From positions 1 through 30,476 of IMG/VR virus record IMGVR_UViG_3300025655_000186: a stretch of 30,476 nucleotides of DNA; one strand, given 5' to 3'. Every line of letters begins with the position of its first letter. Position 1 is the stretch's first letter. Position numbers and translations under genes: made by a program. Source of the DNA: a virus. Under the pieces are notes generated by a model. It had not been told where the DNA came from, made no database searches, and saw nothing but the letters and a program-made list of their open reading frames with translations. Shown here one piece after another: positions 17,122 to 24,283 of this stretch.

Positions 17122-17286
17122 TTACTTCACCTTTTTGTTTATTTGTTTAATGAAACGATCTGCCATCTTGTTGGCTTCCCGTATCTTCTTTTTTAATTCC
17201 CACTCTACCTGCTTATCTTCCACAATCAAGTAAGCGCCATACAGTAAGAAACCACCAATTACTAACGTCAAAATAAAACTAAGCAT
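17122..17286 (-). CDS. Small single-pass membrane protein, 54 residues
   Basis: Minus-strand ORF of 54 residues. An N-terminal membrane helix (MLSFILTLVIGGFLLYGAYL) is followed by a charged, Lys-rich helix (EWELKKKIREANKMADRFIK). This gives an N-anchored protein with a probably cytoplasmic basic tail. The ATG overlaps the stop of the DUF3310 gene by one base (TGATG), and GAGGAGAA lies just upstream, so translation is well supported. It has no signal cleavage site, lipobox or known motif. Roles such as superinfection exclusion are possible for such proteins but nothing here shows it. Confidence 0.62.
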   Translation of the reverse strand: MLSFILTLVIGGFLLYGAYLIVEDKQVEWELKKKIREANKMADRFIKQINKKVK

Positions 17287-17624
17287 CAGCTATTCTCCTC
17301 TATAACTATCTCTGTTAACTTGTTTAAGTACCAACCAGCTTTCTTTAAGTCTTCTACCTGCTTGCCTTTGTAGTCATAGCGCCACAGGTACTTCATGCAG
17401 TTGCCTTTGAGATAGCCTTTGAATGCAATACTGGACATGGACTCCTCTATTGCATCAATACACTCTATGTTACCTGTGTTGTAATGGCGCGGTGCTGTCA
17501 CCATGTCTTCCGCTTCTTTCTCTGCTTCTGCTGCGTAGTTGTTTAGTGCATTTGTTAGTTCAATAGGCGAATGCTTCTTACGTAGTGCGTCCCACATTTC
17601 TGCTGTTGTGTTGTTAATGCCCAT
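17286..17624 (-). CDS. DUF3310 family protein
   Basis: A 112-residue protein with the DUF3310 pattern in its second half: PRHYNTGNIECIDAIEE, then FKGYLKGNCMKYLWRYDYKG and EDLKKAGWYLNKLTE. The family is common in phage early regions and is sometimes labelled nucleotide-kinase-like, without firm proof of activity; the conserved HY, GN-KY-R and KA-WYL residues define it. The first 40 residues are variable and helical. GAGGAAAG precedes the ATG. The gene sits downstream of the small HNH gene and is coupled to the small membrane protein through TGATG. Confidence 0.85.
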   Translation of the reverse strand: MGINNTTAEMWDALRKKHSPIELTNALNNYAAEAEKEAEDMVTAPRHYNTGNIECIDAIEESMSSIAFKGYLKGNCMKYLWRYDYKGKQVEDLKKAGWYLNKLTEIVIEENS

Positions 17625-17638
17625 AGTTACTTTCCTCT

Positions 17639-17890
17639 TTATTTCATTTTAGCTTTTGTCGTCCTAGCGAACGATCTGTTTTTTGATTTAGGTTTTACTG
17701 CCAAATTGCTCCGATCATTGGAGCCGCCTTTGGCTATAGGCGTTTTGTGGTCAACATCCTTGCCGTCACCTTTGGACACTTTACCTTCCTTAGCCATAGT
17801 CGCTCGCGCAGCGTTTCTTGCTGCGCGGTTCTTCTTTTGCGTATCAGTGCCTTGGTAATTGTCATATTCTTTTCTGTAATCTCTAGCCAT
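17639..17890 (-). CDS. Small HNH-type protein
   Basis: An 83-residue, strongly basic protein. Residues 45-73 carry a compact HNH-like signature: D47-H48 in DVDHKTPIAKGG, Asn62 in RSNLAVK, and Asn71 in KSKNRSF. This is the short phage HNH form that often appears without a CxxC zinc knuckle. It may nick DNA, but many such mini-HNH proteins have not been tested. The N-terminus (RDYRKEYDNYQG) is typical of the same family. A strong AGGAGG site lies upstream, and the ATG overlaps the last eight bases of the primase gene, so expression is coupled to replication genes. HNH genes more often sit near terminase; here it is in the early operon. Confidence 0.75.
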   Translation of the reverse strand: MARDYRKEYDNYQGTDTQKKNRAARNAARATMAKEGKVSKGDGKDVDHKTPIAKGGSNDRSNLAVKPKSKNRSFARTTKAKMK

Positions 17891-20837
17891 GGGAAGCCTC
17901 CTGTAGGCCGTTTAGCAAGGCCAAAGAAACAGTACTCTGGCGTTTAAGGTCTGTACCTACCAACGTCTGCGTAAATCGTGGGTGGTTAAGGTTAACAAGT
18001 ATACACCACGTCTGACTGGGGTTTCTACCGCGACACTGTGCGAACATAGTCACCCTAGTATTGGCGGCCACTAGCGCCCCCATGTTGGTAAGTTCTCTAA
18101 TTATCCTATCCTCGGCGTCGTTATTGTCGCGCACAAACTTCTTAAACGCTGCCCGATTAATCGCGAGGGTAGATCCGGGCATGATCGGGTTGTTGGAGTC
18201 ATACACAAAGTGCGCTCGCATAACAGCTTTAATCGGTGCGGGTTCCCTGACAAGGGGTTTGCCGTCTTTGCCGTACAGCTGCGTGTCTTCTATTATCTGG
18301 TCGTTGTACTGCTGCATAAACTGCCCGATAACATCAATGGCATCTACCTTAGCTTCAACGGTATCCTTGCGCAACTTAGCAACCGTGTCCAACATAAACT
18401 GTACAGTGCCTTTCACGTCGAACGGGAATAGCCCAAGCTTGTGGCCTATCTTGCCCATAGTCCACGCCGACTTTATCATAGACTCGTAAAACCTTTCCTG
18501 CGGTTCAAATTCAAAATCAAATGTCTTCTTAAAGTCCAAGTGCCCTTTGAGCGCGACTTCTTTCGGCCCCCCAAGCTGCACTACCGCACGCACTAACTCT
18601 GGCAGCGCCCAGCCGTGGTTATCTGACAGCAAGTCTGCGTAAGTCTTAGCTACCTTCTCGCCATTGCTATCAACTAAAGAAACAAATTTTCTATCGTTCT
18701 GTGCGACTTCAAAAGCACGTACGCGTAGTGGCTCTGACTCTTGCTTGACCTGATCAAACTTACTCATTAGTGACGTGTTAGTCGTCATAAAGGTAGGCCC
18801 GTTCCAAACCGCTGGGTCGCGGATATCACGACCGGGGGTCATAGTAGTTTTCTCTTGGCCTTCACTGAATGAGTACGCCATCTGAGCCAACTGAAACTCG
18901 TCGGCCATGGTCATTTCATCGATGGTCATAGGCAAGTTATTAAGCGTACCTCGCATACCATAGATCGCGTTAACTGTATCATTCCTTCCCTGTATAAGGG
19001 ATCGTGGCTCTCCAAACAGGCTGTTAACAGTAAGCAATGACAGCGTCTTACCGGTCGTAGTCTCTACCGAGTAGACTGAAACAATGCTACTGCCCATACC
19101 CATTTGCTTAGCTATAATGCCAGTGGCTGCGATTAGCGCACAGGTTCGTATGACCTGCGTACCTTCTAAGTTCAGCAGCTCCATAGCCTCTACAAACTTA
19201 TCGCGTGAGCCTGCTGTTATAATACGTTCTTTGTATCGCTCAGCGTTGCCCACGATGCGACGTGCTGTGGCGTTGTTCGGAGGGTTAATAATGTTGTCAC
19301 CGCATACAAACGCGCCGTCTTTCTGCCAGCCAAATGATTTATAGTCGTGTCCAGTAGCTACTTGGCTCTGAACCATTTGTAAATAATCCATAAGGTATCC
19401 TCTAACTTTTTCTTGCTGCCCAAGCGACTTAAGACCAAATATCTGATTGTCTAATAGGAACGCAGAGAACTCTTTGCCCGCACTAGACAGCACTGCTACT
19501 AAATGGTCGTTGCTTTCCCAGCCTATAATAGGTTTCTTCACAGCTAACGTGAACGACGTTTGCCGGTCTTGCGCGTTAAAAAAGATATGTTCTATGTACA
19601 TCGGGTAAGCTGATGTAAATTCCCAGTCTTTGATCGGGTTACCGTCTTCGTCCTGCGTAGTTACTTCGTGGTAGATACAGTTATTGCGCATAACATATCC
19701 AGCAGGCATTGGTATCTCTAATTCTTTAGTCTCGCCTGCTTCGTCTTGCACAACTACCACTTGAACAGGGCTACTGCTAAGCTGCGCTGGCGAAGTTTTA
19801 TTGCCTAAGTACGGGCAGCCGTCACAGCCGCTCGGGCAATGCTGCGCGAACGTAGCACACGTAGTAGGGCCACTAGCTTTCCAGCCGTCTAGCTTTTCCA
19901 TGTTCTTAGCTAAGCTAAAGTCTGGGTGCTGTCCGGCGATACGTATGATAGTTGTCTCTGGGTCTGGCGTAAACTTAGCCAAGCCCAACGACGCACGCCA
20001 CAATGGTTCTTCCACTGGATCGCCAGCCGCGTTAGTAACACCGCCGCTTTCTAGGATAGCTCTGACCTGCTTACAGTGCTCTGCAATAGAGTCTATATCT
20101 AGGTCATTGCTCTCGTTAAGTACAGCGTCTAGCATCGCGCTGCGCTTGCGCTCTGATCTTTCTGGGCGCTGTGGAGCCGTGTCCATCCACTCTGCTAACT
20201 TACCGGCCAGTAGTAGTATGTCGTGCTCTGCGCCGTCGTCTAACAATACCTTAACTTCTTTCCAGTCTGCGGTTTTCTTGTGGAAAGTGCCCGCTGGCCT
20301 AAGAACCATAGACGGATCGTGAATCTTAGAGTTATCAATTTCCAGCCCTTTGGAAGCCAGAGCGCCACATAGGGCCTTAGACACCCGCACCCACTGCTGC
20401 TTAGATATGCACATGGCCAATACCCAGTAAATGTGCGCGCCAATACCTGACGATACAATAAGCGGCTTCGGTAACCCCAACTGCTTAACTACTTCAGCTA
20501 ACTTAACTAGGCCGTCCCGCTGTGTCTTGTATGGCTTGTCTTCCCCGCAGTCTAGGTCAAAGCAAATGCTCCTAAAATAAGTGGCTTTATCCTGCGTACG
20601 GCGTATCTTTCTTCTGCCTTCGTCCGTAATTATGTTATCAGCGAACGCGGCGATACTAAAATATATAGTAGCCTCTGGGTTCTCATCCCAAAGCGCTATG
20701 TCCGCAGCCGCCTTATCAAGCTCCGCGTACGTATACACTTCTCGGTTCCAAAATATGTTCTTATTATTGTTATATTGAGTTACTACAATGGAGTCTTTTG
20801 TAGGGCAAACTCTCTTTAAAAAATCTATAGTATTCAC
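17883..20837 (-). CDS. AEP-type primase-helicase fusion
   Basis: A 984-residue replication protein from a GTG at 20837. The N-terminal domain resembles archaeo-eukaryotic primases: DLD at about 94-96, SSGIGAHIYW with His135, and HDPSMVLRPAGTFHKK at about 173-188. A Cys cluster follows (327, 334, 338, 341; CATFAQHCPSGCDGC), probably a zinc site. The C-terminal half is a P-loop ATPase of the DUF927/helicase kind: an unusual Walker A, VETTTGKT (about 591-598), Walker B MTIDEM (about 637-642), and a sensor-like Asn in FMTTNTS. It should prime and unwind DNA at the phage fork. An in-frame ATG at 20888 lies inside a terminator-like hairpin, while AGAGGA precedes the GTG by about seven bases, so I prefer the GTG. 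Same operon as the SSB-like gene upstream. Confidence 0.85.
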   Translation of the reverse strand: MNTIDFLKRVCPTKDSIVVTQYNNNKNIFWNREVYTYAELDKAAADIALWDENPEATIYFSIAAFADNIITDEGRRKIRRTQDKATYFRSICFDLDCGEDKPYKTQRDGLVKLAEVVKQLGLPKPLIVSSGIGAHIYWVLAMCISKQQWVRVSKALCGALASKGLEIDNSKIHDPSMVLRPAGTFHKKTADWKEVKVLLDDGAEHDILLLAGKLAEWMDTAPQRPERSERKRSAMLDAVLNESNDLDIDSIAEHCKQVRAILESGGVTNAAGDPVEEPLWRASLGLAKFTPDPETTIIRIAGQHPDFSLAKNMEKLDGWKASGPTTCATFAQHCPSGCDGCPYLGNKTSPAQLSSSPVQVVVVQDEAGETKELEIPMPAGYVMRNNCIYHEVTTQDEDGNPIKDWEFTSAYPMYIEHIFFNAQDRQTSFTLAVKKPIIGWESNDHLVAVLSSAGKEFSAFLLDNQIFGLKSLGQQEKVRGYLMDYLQMVQSQVATGHDYKSFGWQKDGAFVCGDNIINPPNNATARRIVGNAERYKERIITAGSRDKFVEAMELLNLEGTQVIRTCALIAATGIIAKQMGMGSSIVSVYSVETTTGKTLSLLTVNSLFGEPRSLIQGRNDTVNAIYGMRGTLNNLPMTIDEMTMADEFQLAQMAYSFSEGQEKTTMTPGRDIRDPAVWNGPTFMTTNTSLMSKFDQVKQESEPLRVRAFEVAQNDRKFVSLVDSNGEKVAKTYADLLSDNHGWALPELVRAVVQLGGPKEVALKGHLDFKKTFDFEFEPQERFYESMIKSAWTMGKIGHKLGLFPFDVKGTVQFMLDTVAKLRKDTVEAKVDAIDVIGQFMQQYNDQIIEDTQLYGKDGKPLVREPAPIKAVMRAHFVYDSNNPIMPGSTLAINRAAFKKFVRDNNDAEDRIIRELTNMGALVAANTRVTMFAQCRGRNPSQTWCILVNLNHPRFTQTLVGTDLKRQSTVSLALLNGLQEASHG

Positions 20838-20853
20838 TCGCTGTCCTCTAGAC

Positions 20854-20888
20854 AAAAATGAGCCGAGTAGGTTCACTAAACGGCTCAT
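20854..20888 (-). terminator. Terminator-like hairpin upstream of the primase gene
   Basis: On the minus strand ATGAGCCG (20888-20881), a 15-base loop, CGGCTCAT (20865-20858) and then TTTTG. The stem is a perfect 8 bp. It lies 26 bases after the stop of the SSB-like gene and ends about 20 bases before the GTG start of the primase. It could attenuate read-through from the SSB-like gene into the primase-helicase. Confidence 0.62.
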
Positions 20889-20914
20889 GCACTTGTTAAA
20901 TAGTTATCCAGCTT

Positions 20915-21799
20915 TTAGTCGAACAGGCTGTCTAACTTCATCTCTAATTCCGCTGACTGCTTAACCGGCGCTACTGCTGGTGGGGCTTGCTTAACCACTG
21001 GCTCGTCGTACGCTGCGGCTTCGTCATCCTGAGCAGACACTTTGGGTGCCGCTACTTGCGCGTGTACTGGCGGCGCAGACAATGCTGGCCCTGCGCTCGT
21101 AGGTGCCATGACGCGTATAGCAACCTTAGTGGCATCGGACTCTAATAAGTTGTCCACTAAGCCCAGCGCTTTTTCTGGGACATAGCCTTTCTGACGGAAC
21201 GTGAGTCTAGGATAACTCGCTTGGTCGTCAAAGCCAAGCTCTGTTATAGCTTCTTCTGGCCCAATACTGTAATTAGCTAACTCAGTAAAGTATTCACGCA
21301 GTGCGCGCATAGCACTAACTGGTACGGTCAGGCTGTAAACTTTTTGTGGGTCAGCCGCTGGAACAATAGCCAAGTGGCGCTGATCCGCACACATCTTAGA
21401 CTTAGCACCAGACGGCAAAATCTTGCTGCCCAACACATTGTGTGGGCAATTGGCGCAAGAAGCGTTTACTGGCGCTTCGACAGACACGTCAGGGCGTAGG
21501 CCATCGTTTGAATAGCAATCGGGGCGCTGGTTATCCGACGAGCTATCGAACGCGCGCCCGTAGAATACTTTACTTACACGCGGGTTAACGCCAACGATAA
21601 TCGCGTCAAGCGTAGTGCCTACTGTAGTTTCTACGCCACCTTCTACCAAGCGGAAGCGACCTGCACGAATACTAATCCGTGGGATACTAGGGCCGGAGTT
21701 CGAGACAATAGCTTCAGTAAGCGTAGACTTGCTGCCGGTTCTGTTACGTTCCGCGATACGTGCGGCGATGTGGGCTGGTACATTAATTTCATTCATCAT
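20915..21799 (-). CDS. Putative single-stranded DNA-binding protein
   Basis: A 294-residue protein. Residues about 40-230 look like a beta-rich domain with four cysteines (95, 115, 118, 137; DCYSND, CANCPHN, MCADQRH) that could hold zinc. The last 60 residues are low-complexity Ala/Pro/Val and end in the acidic, aromatic tail LEMKLDSLFD. Such a tail is the hallmark of phage and bacterial SSBs, which use it to recruit replication partners. The neighbours fit: primase-helicase downstream and helicase, nuclease and polymerase upstream. Two ATGs in tandem (21799 and 21796) follow AAGGAAA; either may be used. The binding function is inferred from the tail and operon, since I do not see a classic OB-fold motif. 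Confidence 0.62.
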   Translation of the reverse strand: MMNEINVPAHIAARIAERNRTGSKSTLTEAIVSNSGPSIPRISIRAGRFRLVEGGVETTVGTTLDAIIVGVNPRVSKVFYGRAFDSSSDNQRPDCYSNDGLRPDVSVEAPVNASCANCPHNVLGSKILPSGAKSKMCADQRHLAIVPAADPQKVYSLTVPVSAMRALREYFTELANYSIGPEEAITELGFDDQASYPRLTFRQKGYVPEKALGLVDNLLESDATKVAIRVMAPTSAGPALSAPPVHAQVAAPKVSAQDDEAAAYDEPVVKQAPPAVAPVKQSAELEMKLDSLFD

Positions 21800-21811
21800 G
21801 GTACATTTTCC

Positions 21812-22195
21812 TTATTGGTTTTTTCTAAAATTAAACACACTTACTGAGCTAAAGTTTACGCCGGGGGGCGGCTCACCTGCGGCTTCAATATAACTTTTTA
21901 CTGCTGTCTTTGACGCGCGTGACTCTATCAAATCCCAAGCGTCGTTCTCCATACAAAACTTAAACAAGTCTTCTCTGGACGCCACAGTAGCTGAATGGTG
22001 CGTTGACCAGTAAGCTGTACCTGCGTCGGTCTTAATCGATGTAAGTCCGTCTTCTTGAGACTTCACCGTAAACCAGTTTTCTAATGCAATCATCTTCTCT
22101 TTAATAACAGCTTTTCGCTGCTTATATTCCTGATCTAAAGCGTCAAGATCTTTCTTGACAGAGAGGTATCTGTCAGCTGCTACTTCGTAGTTCAT
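21812..22195 (-). CDS. Conserved phage protein with coiled-coil N-terminus
   Basis: A 127-residue protein from the ATG at 22195. The N-terminal 45 residues are a charged coiled coil (YLSVKKDLDALDQEYKQRKA). Residues about 45-105 hold a family signature (GLTSIKTDAGTAYWSTHHSA, then WDLIESRASKTAVKSYIE), followed by GEPPPGVNFSS and a final strand. This protein type is common in phage genomes next to SSB or recombination genes, with no assigned function. Its pattern recalls, without proving, Gam-like or nuclease-inhibitor proteins. GGAG lies six to seven bases before the ATG; a longer frame would begin at a TTG (22207). The upstream ORF at 22213 repeats part of this gene. Confidence 0.72.
   Translation of the reverse strand: MNYEVAADRYLSVKKDLDALDQEYKQRKAVIKEKMIALENWFTVKSQEDGLTSIKTDAGTAYWSTHHSATVASREDLFKFCMENDAWDLIESRASKTAVKSYIEAAGEPPPGVNFSSVSVFNFRKNQ
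22017..22102. repeat. 86-bp direct repeat, parental copy (partner 22325-22410)
   Basis: This segment lies inside the conserved phage gene and is repeated at 22325-22410 with six mismatches by eye. The parental copies are 308 bases further apart than in the chimera, where the spacing is 221; the 87-base difference equals the 29 codons missing from the chimera. Confidence 0.9.
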
Positions 22196-22324
22196 GTCAT
22201 TCTCCAAGTATATTAGTCACTACTATTAGTACCACGCAGCAAGTCTAAGAACTCGGCTAACGTGTTTTGCTTCGCACGCGGTCTCCTATACGGCTCTGCC
22301 TCGACGTTTGTTGCGTAGATATGC
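22190..22324. repeat. 135-bp direct repeat, copy 1 (partner 22411-22545)
   Basis: This segment and 22411-22545 are direct repeats, aligned without gaps and with six mismatches by eye. Each spans the end of the helicase coding frame, the intergenic GGAG site and the first codons of the next gene. Spacing between copies is 221 bases. Confidence 0.92.
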
Positions 22325-22416
22325 GTACCTACGTCGGTCTTAATCGAGGTAAGTCCGTCTTCTTGAGACTTCGCCGTAACCCAATTTTTTAATGCAATCA
22401 TCTTCTCTTTGTTCAT
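22213..22416 (-). pseudogene. Chimeric ORF from a tandem duplication of gene end and gene start
   Basis: A 67-residue ORF whose first half copies the downstream gene and whose second half copies the end of the upstream helicase. Residues 1-31 (MNKEKMIALKNWVTAKSQED and the KTDVGT end) match that gene, but lack 29 codons after the second residue. Residues 32-67 (HIYATNVEAEPYRRPRAKQN to the final NSSD) match the helicase C-terminus with five substitutions. The start signal is also duplicated (GGAGAATGAC before ATG). The ORF remains open and may be translated. It holds only a helicase tail and part of an unknown domain, so I treat it as a remnant. Five of six base changes in the helicase-derived half alter the protein, as expected for relaxed selection. 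Confidence 0.8.
22325..22410. repeat. 86-bp direct repeat, chimeric copy (partner 22017-22102)
   Basis: The junction to the helicase-derived part is at about 22324/22325, where GATATGC joins GTACCT. The opposite edge joins directly to the duplicated start codon region. Confidence 0.9.
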
Positions 22417-22545
22417 GTCATTCTCCAAGTATATTAGTCACTACTATTAATACCACGCACCAAGTCTAAGAACTCAGCTAACGTGTTTTGCTTCGCACGC
22501 AGTCTCCTATACAGCTCTGCCTCGAAGTTTGTTGCGTAGATATGC
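22411..22545. repeat. 135-bp direct repeat, copy 2 (partner 22190-22324)
   Basis: This copy includes the true C-terminus of the helicase gene and is therefore probably the parental one. Differences from copy 1 are concentrated at second or first codon positions. Confidence 0.92.
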
Positions 22546-23984
22546 CACACAGAAGTTTTACCTTCAGTAGTAAGTCTACGAATTCTAGCATTGGCCTGCT
22601 CGTACTGCTCAAGTGAGTAGATAGGAGCGTACCAAATAATATGTTTCGCTGCGGTCAGCGTAAGCCCGTGCGCAGCAACCTTCGGGTGCGCCAACAGTAT
22701 CTGCGGCTGGTCAGTGTGTTGGAAGTTGTGAAAGATTTCGTCGCGGTCTTTCTTGCTAACATCACCGTTAACAAGCTCAACGCTATATTTTTCTTCACGT
22801 AACCTCTTAAGCAACCACCGTTGCACGCCCTTCAGCGGAACGAAGATAATAACCTTGCCGCCTATCTCAGTAATCAATTCAGTAAGCGTATTATACCGCT
22901 CTGAGCTGTCTATGACAATTGAATCGTCCTCGCTGTAAACAACACCACAACAAATTTGTAGCAGCTTAGACAACATTACAGCAGTGTTAGCCGCAGTGAC
23001 CGACCCCTCTTTAAATATGGTAACAGCTTTTTCTTGCATGTCCTTAAATGCTTTTATTTGTTGAGGGGTTAGCTCAGTCTTTCGTCCTACGAAGTTGGTA
23101 CTTGGCAAATCTTTACACTCGTCTAGCGAGAACCGTATAGATGGCTGTAGCACTTTCTTGCAAGTCTCTAGCGCGTCGTCTCTGGGTACCCACTTAAACT
23201 GAGTTATCTTCTTCATCACCGTATCTTTAAACGCAGTAAAGCTCCTAGAGACATTCGGCGAGTCCACCAACCTAGCCAGCGTCCAAGCATCTGCTGGCGT
23301 TTGTGATATTGGTGTACCAGTCAACATCCACAGCCAAGGCCTGTTAGCGTTCATCCACTTGGCGAATATCTTGTACCGTTGTGAAGACGCAGACTTTAGC
23401 GCAGTAGCTTCGTCATAGATAACTACGTCTATGTCCGCCAGATGTTCCTGCATATTGCTAAAGCCATCATGGTTAATAATAACGTATTGAATTCCCGGCG
23501 TTGACAACAGGTCGATACGTTTTTTCTTTGATCCAGTACATATAACAAACTGCCTGTGTGGTAAGTGCGTCTTAAGTTCCGTACCCCACACTACTTTTAC
23601 CGTAGACAATGGCGCTACGATAAGTACCTTTTTCGCCACACCCTCACATAGCAGGAAGTCTGCGGCCCACAGTGAACTAATAGACTTGCCAGTTCCCGGC
23701 GCGTTAAGGCACAAAGACTTTTTATGCGTAGTAAGAAACGCAGCCGTGTCTTTCTGGTGCTCCATCGGCGTGAACTTCGCAGGCCAATCATAGTACTCAC
23801 GTATAGGCTCTGGTACGCTAAACCCCATATTACGTAGCACGATGGACTCGTCAACGCCGTAGGGTATAGCTATTAGCTCCTCGCCGTTGTGCTCCAACTG
23901 CTTAGCATGGGGTATAACCTCAGCAATAGCGCCGTTACAAGAACTGTTAATTATTATAGTTTTCTTATCCTTAAGAACTAGCAC
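22434..23984 (-). CDS. SNF2-type superfamily 2 helicase
   Basis: A 516-residue ATP-dependent helicase/translocase with the two RecA-like halves. Motifs: Q/H region FTPMEHQKDTAAFL (71-84), Walker A NAPGTGKS (94-101), DEAT box IYDEAT (189-194), motif III MLTGTPIS (220-227), and in the second half KVIIFVPLKGVQRWL, the HGLTLT stretch and motif VI QANARIRRL (about 464). It belongs with SNF2-like phage helicases and probably remodels or unwinds DNA at forks or recombination intermediates. It starts with a GTG at 23984 that overlaps the VRR-NUC stop by seven bases; no better start is near. VRR-NUC next to an SNF2 helicase is a known phage pairing, related to VRR-NUC/SNF2 fusions. Its last 37 codons are duplicated downstream. 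Confidence 0.92.
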   Translation of the reverse strand: MLVLKDKKTIIINSSCNGAIAEVIPHAKQLEHNGEELIAIPYGVDESIVLRNMGFSVPEPIREYYDWPAKFTPMEHQKDTAAFLTTHKKSLCLNAPGTGKSISSLWAADFLLCEGVAKKVLIVAPLSTVKVVWGTELKTHLPHRQFVICTGSKKKRIDLLSTPGIQYVIINHDGFSNMQEHLADIDVVIYDEATALKSASSQRYKIFAKWMNANRPWLWMLTGTPISQTPADAWTLARLVDSPNVSRSFTAFKDTVMKKITQFKWVPRDDALETCKKVLQPSIRFSLDECKDLPSTNFVGRKTELTPQQIKAFKDMQEKAVTIFKEGSVTAANTAVMLSKLLQICCGVVYSEDDSIVIDSSERYNTLTELITEIGGKVIIFVPLKGVQRWLLKRLREEKYSVELVNGDVSKKDRDEIFHNFQHTDQPQILLAHPKVAAHGLTLTAAKHIIWYAPIYSLEQYEQANARIRRLTTEGKTSVWHIYATNFEAELYRRLRAKQNTLAEFLDLVRGINSSD

Positions 23985-24283
23985 AGTGCCGCCCAGCCTC
24001 TGAAGTCGTACTCAAACTCATGTACATTGGAATCGCGTACAATCCAGCACATGGCACCGGATTGTATTATTCCTTGTATCTCGCGGAGTTGGTTGTTAGT
24101 TGGGTCATTAGTTCCGAACTTAGTCTCAATACCAAACAAGAAACCTTTATAACATCCTATAAAGTCTGGTATTCCTGATCTACCATACCCGTTGGCTGGT
24201 GGCATAAAGTACCACATATGTTCTTTGTCGTAGCAATTTAGTATTTTCTTTACTTCTTTTTTAACGTCCGCTTCATTATTCAT
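23978..24283 (-). CDS. VRR-NUC domain nuclease
   Basis: A 101-residue PD-(D/E)XK nuclease. The catalytic set is visible: Asp40 in GIPDFIG, Glu53-x-Lys55 in FGIETKFG, and Gln65 in NNQLREI, with the family stretch PPANGYGRSG in front. VRR-NUC enzymes cut branched or flap DNA structures. Here it probably works with the SNF2 helicase it overlaps by seven bases. Its ATG overlaps the stop of the Cas4-like nuclease (ATGA), with AGAGGAAGAAG directly before it, so three nuclease/helicase genes are tightly coupled. The length is normal for a stand-alone phage VRR-NUC protein. Biochemical specificity cannot be read from the sequence. Confidence 0.9.
   Translation of the reverse strand: MNNEADVKKEVKKILNCYDKEHMWYFMPPANGYGRSGIPDFIGCYKGFLFGIETKFGTNDPTNNQLREIQGIIQSGAMCWIVRDSNVHEFEYDFRGWAALC

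Noticed and set aside
20838-20888. ATG start of the primase-helicase at 20888
   Set aside because: That ATG is the first arm of a terminator-like hairpin, while the GTG at 20837 has a proper ribosome binding site.
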